A DNA stretch of 64,000 nucleotides, from assembly GCA_947467605.1 (NCBI GenBank), contig CANIII010000013.1, forward strand, positions 52,502 through 116,501. The letters run 5' to 3'. The notes under the pieces are model-generated. The model was not told the DNA's origin, searched no databases, and worked only from the letters and a program-made list of their open reading frames with translations. This DNA is from Acidobacteriota bacterium (GTDB lineage: Bacteria > Acidobacteriota > Vicinamibacteria > Vicinamibacterales > SCN-69-37). Each line of letters begins with the position of its first letter. Within the stretch, counting starts at the first letter, position 1. This document shows positions 59,701 through 64,000 of the stretch, piece after piece. The position numbers were made by a program, and so were the translations under genes.

Positions 59701-60432
59701 GTTGGTGCCGCTCTTGGTGATCGCCGACACCTGAATCCCGCTTGAGCGACCGTATTCGGCCTGGTAGCCGGAGACCAGCACTTTGACTTCCGCAATCGAC
59801 TCGACGTTCATCTGCAGCAGCGGCGAGTTGCTGCCCGTGTCCATCGTCGAGACGCCGTCCATCATGACGTTGTTGGTGCTGCCACCTGTGGACGCGCGGT
59901 CGCCGACGCGGCTCGGGTTGGTGGCACTGGTGACGCCAGGCGCCAGGCCGGCCAGCGAGGTGAAGCTGCGGTTCGAAATCGGCAGGTTCTCGACCGACTG
60001 TGTCGTGATGGCGAATGATCGCTCGCCGCTCTGCGACTGCACGAGCGGCGCTTCGGCCACGACGTTCACCGTATCGGTGAGGGCGCCGATTTCAATCGTA
60101 AACGAGCCGAGACCGACACGGTCTCCTGCGCTCACTTCGATGCCTTTGCGGCTGATCGTCCTGAAGCCATCGAGGGCCAGACGGATCGTGTAGGTGCCGG
60201 TCGGCACGTTGGCCAGGACGAAATCGCCCTTTGTGTTCGTCACCGCGGGCGATAACTGCGTGCCGCGGCCTTCATTGATCAAGGTGACGGTCACACCGGG
60301 CATCGTGGCGCCCTGTTGATCTTTCACTGATCCGGTCACCGTTCCAGTGACCAACTGGGCGGCGGCCGGTGCGGCCATCACGCTCCATACAAACGCCACA
60401 CACAAAATCCTGACTACTGTCCGAATGCTCAT
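56746..60432 (-). CDS. TonB-dependent receptor, Oar-like, with carboxypeptidase-regulatory N-terminus
   Basis: A 1228-residue outer-membrane protein. It starts at the ATG after GGGGGAGG with signal SIRTVVRILCVAFVWSVMAA. Residues about 28-110 are a carboxypeptidase-regulatory-like domain (GTVTGSVKDQQGATMPGVTV), followed by the plug (VQSQSGERSFAITTQSVENL, GGSTNNVMMDGVSTMDTG, VLVSGYQAEYGRSSGIQVS) and a large barrel ending in QIRFSF with terminal Phe. This is the Oar/CarboxypepD_reg receptor type greatly expanded in acidobacteria, thought to import peptides or glycans. No SusD partner is adjacent. A degenerate 39-bp tandem repeat lies 76-153 bp upstream. Confidence 0.93.
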   Translation of the reverse strand: MSIRTVVRILCVAFVWSVMAAPAAAQLVTGTVTGSVKDQQGATMPGVTVTLINEGRGTQLSPAVTNTKGDFVLANVPTGTYTIRLALDGFRTISRKGIEVSAGDRVGLGSFTIEIGALTDTVNVVAEAPLVQSQSGERSFAITTQSVENLPISNRSFTSLAGLAPGVTSATNPSRVGDRASTGGSTNNVMMDGVSTMDTGSNSPLLQMNVESIAEVKVLVSGYQAEYGRSSGIQVSAITKSGTNKFKGSLYDVQRKSDWNTNSKTNILNGDPKTTVNEKDLGYSIGGPIGKPGGNNKLFFFYAHEYSPRTGGGDTQRFRFPTALERAGDFSQTYDNNGTLYPYIKDPLISGTCSATNTTACFKANGVLGQIPTSRLYGLGLNILKAYPMPNINGAGLQYNYEITRPEEKQISNQPAIRIDYSPTQKLRVTGRYSGWSQKDEPILGTIPGWNDTRQYNPFVRTLSTTVNYTINNTTFLEGTYGFSQNSLTGCALAQANTGPTFCRAAFPTNDVASLSGAGLTGLPSLFPNAGVIDPSYFAYEALNGVKPAIWDGTRISMLPNLAWGSRIGNAPPNMPFPGYLNINRTQDVSISLTKVTGRHSLKSGFYNTYSYKAQQRQGWAGTITFSNDTSNPLDTSFGYANAALGVFSSYNQLSKYVEGAYVYTNTEAYIQDNWKITNKLTLDYGLRFVHQTPQYDSLGQASNFLPNKWTQSSAPVLYTAGCAATPCTGNNRQALDPRTNTLLGPATALAIGTIIPGSGNSLNGLFLSGQGIADTTYTWPSLRVAPRFGMAYDMAGNQKFILRGGAGLFFDRPSGNSIYPQIQNPPTIKNLTVRYSTLQSMASGLTTEAPPSLSVFEYESGLPSTWQWNGGIQMVLPFAAVLDVTYTGQHGYNLVEAININAVDFGAAYTTANQDTTISSATPGAAAVAADQMRAYRGYSTITQNKPRGWVTTHLMSLSLNRRFRNGVSFQFNDTIVLAQKGSVGARLQHNSDGSFTERADQAQADELLGNFIPTRHTMKGSFVWDLPDVKSSAPVLKVIGYIVNDWQLSGVWTGSSGAAYTVGVSYQGGATGNGNQNITGSPDYAGRVNITGDTGSGCSSDPYKQFNTAAFSGPAVGSNGLESGADYLRGCFQSQLDLSLVRNVRLGGSRNLQFRLDVFNAPNQSIITNRNTTMQLTSPTVGTQTNLPYDANGLIVTRSLPKNAGLGVATAYQAPRSMQAQIRFSF

Positions 60433-60507
60433 TAGGCCTCCCCCTTTAAAGCAATACGACACCAGACCGCCAGACCATACTCCAGAACCGCAGTCAACAC
60501 CACACTG

Positions 60508-60585
60508 GATTTATCAGGATCGTTACACGGGCTTATCAAGACGCCAGATTTATCAGAACTGTCGCCCGGATTTATGCAATCTGAT
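60508..60585. promoter_or_regulatory. Degenerate 39-bp tandem repeat upstream of the TonB-receptor gene
   Basis: Four TTTATCAG-like boxes: ATTTATCAG (60509), GCTTATCAA (60531), ATTTATCAG (60548) and ATTTATGCA (60570). The spacings are 22, 17 and 22 bp, so the whole is a 39-bp unit repeated twice. Seen from the receptor gene the boxes read CTGATAAAT, 76-153 bp before its start codon. They are good candidates for activator or repressor sites. The rest of the gap between 60433 and 60735 shows only a GC hairpin at 60688-60715 and nothing else I can support. Confidence 0.45.
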
Positions 60586-60735
60586 TGCGCAATGCTCGTC
60601 GCACTGCTGACAAATCTGGTGTCAAGCGTTGGACCACACGAGCGACGCGAAGTGTGGAGATGAGATAAGAGGTGAGGGATTCGGTCTTTGGGCCGAGGCG
60701 AAGCCGGAGGCCCAATGACCTCGCGAACCCGCTCG

Positions 60736-60769
60736 CTCCGCCAAATGAGCGAAGCGAAATTTGGCGGAG
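60736..60769. terminator. Inverted repeat overlapping the tRNA-Ser 3' end
   Basis: CTCCGCCAAAT (60736-60746) and ATTTGGCGGAG (60759-60769) pair perfectly over 11 bp with a 12-base loop. The right arm covers the CCA end and part of the acceptor strand of tRNA-Ser. A second hairpin, TTGGGCC/GGCCCAA (60688-60715), follows. Together they may end transcription of the tRNA; the copied acceptor sequence could also mark an old tRNA-targeted insertion. Confidence 0.5.
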
Positions 60770-60851
60770 AGAGAGGGATTCGAACCCTCGGTAGAGTTTC
60801 CCCTACACACGCTTTCCAAGCGTGCTCCTTCAACCACTCGGACATCTCTCC
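60762..60851 (-). tRNA. tRNA-Ser (anticodon GGA)
   Basis: A 90-nt class II tRNA on the minus strand. Acceptor GGAGAGA (60845-60851) pairs with TCTCTCC (60766-60772); discriminator G and an encoded CCA (60762-60764) follow. The anticodon arm CACGCTTGGAAAGCGTG places GGA at 60815-60817, reading UCC/UCU. The D-loop AGTGGTTGAAGG, a long variable arm (TGTAGGGGAAACTCTACC) and the T-loop GGTTCGAATCC are all as expected for serine. Confidence 0.97.
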
Positions 60852-61043
60852 GTACTTGCGAATCAACAGTTTACAGGGATCGGAGGGTGGGGGCCAGTCG
60901 GATTGTGACGCAACTGTGACGTGACGGTCCTATTTTCCGTAGCAGCGATCCAAATCAGGGCTGAGGCGCATCACGGGTTGTGTCTCCGCGACGCACTGTG
61001 ACGCAGAAGCGCCGAATGTTCGTTCGATGATACAAATACCCTC

Positions 61044-64000
61044 GTGATCGCGGCACTTTGCACCACCGCAGAGACGAAGAAGCGCGACACGGATCCCGCC
61101 AAGAAATTGACAACGCGTGTCGTTTCCGCGTCACTGGCCGACGCCTACGCCGCGGCTCGCTACGCCGTGCGACCAAGCGGCGCCGAGACCTGGCAGGCCT
61201 CGAATCCCGGCCAGGCCTTTGCCGCGCACTTCACGCCGGAACGCCTGACGCTGACGCCGACCGCGCTCGCGACGGACGCGTCGCGTTGGCAATTCGGCCT
61301 CCAGTTGGAGTCGATCGGCTACGGCGACGATCGCGTCGCGCCAACATCAGGGGTCGTCACGGCAGCACGGGATCGTGTTGAGGTCACGCACGGCGCAACT
61401 GGCCATGGCGTCGCCGTCACCGAGTGGTACGTCAATCGACAGCGCGGCCTTGAGCACGGCTTCACCCTGCCGACTCGGCCCGCAAAATTTGATGGACGCG
61501 CGCTGCGCGTGCGCCTCGCCACCGACGGCACACTGCATCCTCGCCTGTCGACTTCGCTCGATGCGATCGCCTTCACGAGCGCTGATGGACGCGCCGTGCT
61601 CAACTACGACCACCTCGTGGTCACCGACCGCGACGGCCGCACGGTCCCCAGTCACTTCGAATCCACCGACAGCCACATCGCCATCGTGGTGGACGATCGG
61701 CAGGCGGTGTATCCGCTGACGATTGATCCGACCGTCACGCAAGAGGCGTATCTGAAGTCGGCGAACGCCGGCGCGGGCGATCTGTTTGGCGCGAGCGTCG
61801 CGATCTCTGGCGATACCGCCGTGATCGGCGCGCAATCGGAAGCGAGCAGCAGCACGGGCATCAACAGCACGCCGAATGAATTGGCGGCAACCGCCGGTGC
61901 GGCGTACGTGTTTGTGCGCAGTGCGCTCGGCGCATGGACGCAACAGGCCTATCTCAAGGCATCAAACACCGGCGCGGGCGATCAGTTCGGTCTCTCCGTC
62001 TCCATCTCCGGCGACACGATCGTCGTCGGCGCCCAGTCGGAAGCCAGCAGCGCCACGGGTGTGAACGGCGTTCAGACAGACAACTCGGCGGCCGCCGCAG
62101 GCGCCGCGTATGTGTTTGTGCGCAGCGGCACGACGTGGACGCAGCAGGCGTATCTCAAGGCGTCGAACACCAGCGCCGGCGATTTGTTCGGCCGATCCGT
62201 CAGCGTCTCCGGTGACGTGATCGTCGTTGGCGCGACGGGCGAAGACGACACGTTCGCGGATTCCGGCGCGGCGTATGTCTTTGTGCGCAGCGGCACCGCG
62301 TGGTCGCAGGACGGCTATTTGAAAGCGTCGAATCTCGGCGCAGGCGACAACTTCGGATTTGCCGTCACGGCATCCGGCAACACCGTGGCGGTGGGTTCGC
62401 AGATTGAAGCGAGCAGCACGACCGGCATCAACAGCACGTCGAACGAAGCGGCGGCGAGTGCGGGCGCGGTGTACGTGTTCCGTCGCAACGACATCGGCTG
62501 GTCGCAGGAGGCCTACATCAAGGCGTCGAACACCGGCGCGGGCGATCAGTTCGGTCACGCGGTGGCGCTGTCAGGCGACACGCTCGTGGTCGGCGCCTAC
62601 ACCGAGAGCAGCAACGCGACCGGTGTGAACGGCACGCAGACGGACAACAGCGCGGCGAGCGCCGGTGCGGCGTACGTCTTCACGCGCAGCGGCGCCACGT
62701 GGACGCAGCAGGCGTATCTGAAAGCGTCGAACACGGGCGCGAACGATCAGTTCGGCGCGGCGGTCGCCATTTCCGGCGACACCGTCATCATCGGCGCGCA
62801 GCTCGAAGACAGCAGCTCAACCGGCATCAACAGCACGCCGAATGAATCGGCCGCGAGCGCCGGTGCCGCGTATCTCTTCGCGCGCAGCGGTGGCGTGTGG
62901 CGGCAGCAGGCGTACCTCAAAGCGTCGAATACCGGCGCGAGCGATCAGTTCGGTCATGCCGTCGGCGTCTCCGGCGGCAACGTCATCGTCGGCGCCTTCG
63001 GCGAAGACAGCAGCACGACCGGTGTCAACAGCACGCCCAACGAACTCGCATCGACGGCCGGCGCGGCCTACGCATTTCAGTTCGTGCCCACAGCAGTGGA
63101 TGCCGGCACGGATCAAACGTTGACGTCAACACTCATCGGCTACGTCAGCACATCGCTCACGGCGTCATACAGCGGCGTGGGTCCGACGACCACGCTGACG
63201 TGGAGCGATGGACATGGCTGGGAAGCGCCCGGCGCGACGGTGCCGGTCTCGCTCGGGCCCGGCTATTACACGTTCACGATCACCGCAGTTGACGATGTGC
63301 TGGGCACGGTGGCGTCAGACACGATGACGGTTGAGGTGCAACTGCCGTCGCTCGCCGGTCCCGTTGGTCCGATCGGTCCAGCGGGTCCGATTGGCCCCAT
63401 CGGTCCCACGGGCCCGATGGGACCGCAGGGAATTCAGGGGCCGCAGGGTGCGCAGGGGCCGCAAGGCGCTCAGGGCCTGCAAGGCGACAAGGGCGAAAAG
63501 GGCGACAAAGGTGACAAGGGTGATCCAGGCGTCAATGGCGCGACGGGCGCGCAAGGCGCGACGGGAGCGCAAGGCCCGCAAGGTTTAAAGGGCGACAAGG
63601 GTGACGTGGGCGCCACTGGTCCTGCTGGTGAAACTGGTGCGACTGGTGCAGTTGGCGCAACCGGTGCTATCGGTCCGCAGGGCGTCGCCGGTCCGCAAGG
63701 TGCAACCGGTGCGGTTGGTGCAACAGGCGCGACGGGTGCAACTGGTCCGCAGGGTGTTGCTGGTCCGCAAGGCTTGAAGGGCGACAAGGGCGACGTCGGC
63801 GCGACTGGTCCGGCTGGTGAAACTGGCGCGATTGGTGCGACGGGTGCTGTGGGCGCGACAGGTGCAACTGGTCCGCAAGGCGTTGCTGGTCCGCAAGGCT
63901 TGAAGGGCGACAAGGGCGACGTCGGCGCGACTGGTCCTGCTGGTGAAACTGGCGCGATTGGTGCGACGGGTGCTGTGGGTGCGACGGGTGCAACTGGTCC
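61044..64000 (+). CDS. Large surface protein: FG-GAP propeller plus collagen-like tail (runs off right edge)
   Basis: At least 985 codons, open at the window end. The first start is a GTG at 61044; the frame is closed upstream by a TGA at 60999. No signal peptide follows that start, which is odd for such a protein, so the true beginning may be disrupted. Residues about 50-230 are a beta-rich N-terminal domain. Seven FG-GAP/integrin-alpha-like repeats follow (61740-63090), each with AYLKASNTGAGDQFG, then IVVGA and GAAYVF. After a PKD-like linker comes a collagen-like region from 63357 with continuous Gly-X-Y (GPVGPIGPAGPIGP, later GDKGEKGDKGDKGD). Probably a cell-surface fibre or adhesin. Confidence 0.85.
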   Translation, partial: MIAALCTTAETKKRDTDPAKKLTTRVVSASLADAYAAARYAVRPSGAETWQASNPGQAFAAHFTPERLTLTPTALATDASRWQFGLQLESIGYGDDRVAPTSGVVTAARDRVEVTHGATGHGVAVTEWYVNRQRGLEHGFTLPTRPAKFDGRALRVRLATDGTLHPRLSTSLDAIAFTSADGRAVLNYDHLVVTDRDGRTVPSHFESTDSHIAIVVDDRQAVYPLTIDPTVTQEAYLKSANAGAGDLFGASVAISGDTAVIGAQSEASSSTGINSTPNELAATAGAAYVFVRSALGAWTQQAYLKASNTGAGDQFGLSVSISGDTIVVGAQSEASSATGVNGVQTDNSAAAAGAAYVFVRSGTTWTQQAYLKASNTSAGDLFGRSVSVSGDVIVVGATGEDDTFADSGAAYVFVRSGTAWSQDGYLKASNLGAGDNFGFAVTASGNTVAVGSQIEASSTTGINSTSNEAAASAGAVYVFRRNDIGWSQEAYIKASNTGAGDQFGHAVALSGDTLVVGAYTESSNATGVNGTQTDNSAASAGAAYVFTRSGATWTQQAYLKASNTGANDQFGAAVAISGDTVIIGAQLEDSSSTGINSTPNESAASAGAAYLFARSGGVWRQQAYLKASNTGASDQFGHAVGVSGGNVIVGAFGEDSSTTGVNSTPNELASTAGAAYAFQFVPTAVDAGTDQTLTSTLIGYVSTSLTASYSGVGPTTTLTWSDGHGWEAPGATVPVSLGPGYYTFTITAVDDVLGTVASDTMTVEVQLPSLAGPVGPIGPAGPIGPIGPTGPMGPQGIQGPQGAQGPQGAQGLQGDKGEKGDKGDKGDPGVNGATGAQGATGAQGPQGLKGDKGDVGATGPAGETGATGAVGATGAIGPQGVAGPQGATGAVGATGATGATGPQGVAGPQGLKGDKGDVGATGPAGETGAIGATGAVGATGATGPQGVAGPQGLKGDKGDVGATGPAGETGAIGATGAVGATGATG
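61740..63101 (+). repeat. Seven in-gene FG-GAP repeats of about 201 bp
   Basis: Repeat starts (the Gln codon of Q-x-A/G-Y-L/I-K) are at 61740, 61941, 62142, 62307, 62505, 62706 and 62904: spacings 201, 201, 165, 198, 201 and 198 bp. The third unit is 12 codons short, lacking the TGINSTPNE-type segment. Seven units match a seven-bladed propeller. High similarity between copies suggests recent expansion or homogenisation. Confidence 0.85.
63582..64000 (+). repeat. Collagen-like region with 126-bp tandem units
   Basis: The block beginning GGx-TTx-AAG-GGC (Gly-Leu-Lys-Gly-Asp-Lys-Gly-Asp) occurs at 63582, 63771 and 63897. The last two are exactly 126 bp (42 residues) apart and nearly identical; the first interval is 189 bp, 126 plus 63. 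Units are multiples of 9 bp, keeping the Gly-X-Y register. Such regions vary in length by slippage. Confidence 0.85.

Noticed and set aside
60904..61003. Three TGTGACG words as CRP-type sites upstream of the FG-GAP gene
   Set aside because: They are direct, not inverted, copies, lack the TCACA partner half-sites, and the spacing (11 and 82 bp) is not convincing.
63470..63993. Minus-strand Pro-rich or Thr-rich proteins opposite the collagen-like region
   Set aside because: They are only the reverse complement of Gly-X-Y codons and change in step with the repeats.
1..64000. CRISPR arrays, phage modules or insertion sequences with transposases
   Set aside because: No regular 25-40-bp repeats with unique spacers, no cas genes, no capsid, terminase or integrase genes and no transposase reading frames were recognised. 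The repeats present are inverted-repeat, REP or in-gene types.

Overview
This is a GC-rich, densely coded chromosomal segment with few phage-like or plasmid-like genes. The mix of families points to an acidobacterium, most likely of the Vicinamibacteria type: an Oar-like TonB-dependent receptor with a carboxypeptidase-regulatory N-terminus, DUF885 and DUF5117 metallohydrolases, VPS10/BNR repeat proteins, kinase-TPR proteins, a Pls/PosA-type NRPS, a DmsE-family decaheme cytochrome with an MtrB/PioB barrel, and abundant GC-rich REP palindromes. The lineage is inferred from family content; no rRNA is present.

Layout. 1-2583: the 5' part of purK running off the left edge, a broken small gene, and a secreted DUF885 hydrolase. 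2831-6464: a monoheme cytochrome c, a decaheme MtrA/DmsE-like cytochrome and an MtrB/PioB-like porin, a candidate outer-membrane electron conduit. 6532-9515: glgB, and an HxlR regulator divergent from yceI with a strong promoter overlapped by an inverted repeat. 9591-12406: three overlapping paralogous lipoprotein genes, a membrane protein, a tetraheme cytochrome and a small PEGA-like protein. 12431-18107: a 1314-aa Pls/PosA-type NRPS and a pabB-pabC fusion. 18167-20010: a truncated Kir channel gene abutting a truncated M1 peptidase gene. 20075-28057: PilZ protein, lipoprotein, delta-60 repeat protein, MFS transporter, lactate permease and M24 peptidase. The permease is flanked by two inverted-repeat elements, one carrying a four-helix-bundle (IVS-type) gene. 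28113-31172: DUF2236 oxygenase, then a second double-truncation junction (geranylgeranyl reductase and TPR protein). 31169-41509: Ser/Thr kinase, UMF1-type MFS, tryptophan 2,3-dioxygenase, BNR protein, AAA/DUF4143 ATPase and nadA-nadC. 41675-46624: DUF5117 protease and a zinc-ribbon/SPFH pair resembling YdjG/YdjI. 46756-52895: HEAT-cyclophilin fusion, an RNase A-like toxin with CdiI-type immunity gene, rsmE and a penicillin-acylase-family hydrolase. 53006-60432: esterase, ABC ATPase remnant, ROK kinase, phosphofructokinase and TonB-dependent receptor. 60762-64000: tRNA-Ser(GGA), then a seven-repeat FG-GAP propeller with a collagen-like tail running off the right edge.

How it fits together. 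Much of the window encodes secreted or envelope proteins: peptidases, receptors, lipoproteins and surface repeat proteins, with central metabolism (purK, glgB, pfk, ROK kinase, nadAC, pabBC, lctP) in between. This suits a heterotrophic soil or sediment bacterium that degrades peptides and may respire to extracellular or outer-membrane acceptors. The most notable items are the MtrAB-like conduit, the stand-alone lipoprotein-type RNase toxin with its immunity gene, the IVS-like inverted-repeat elements, the Pls-type synthetase whose binding pocket carries the acidic residue seen in Lys/Orn-activating domains, and three abrupt gene-truncation junctions. Those junctions are either real deletions or assembly joins.
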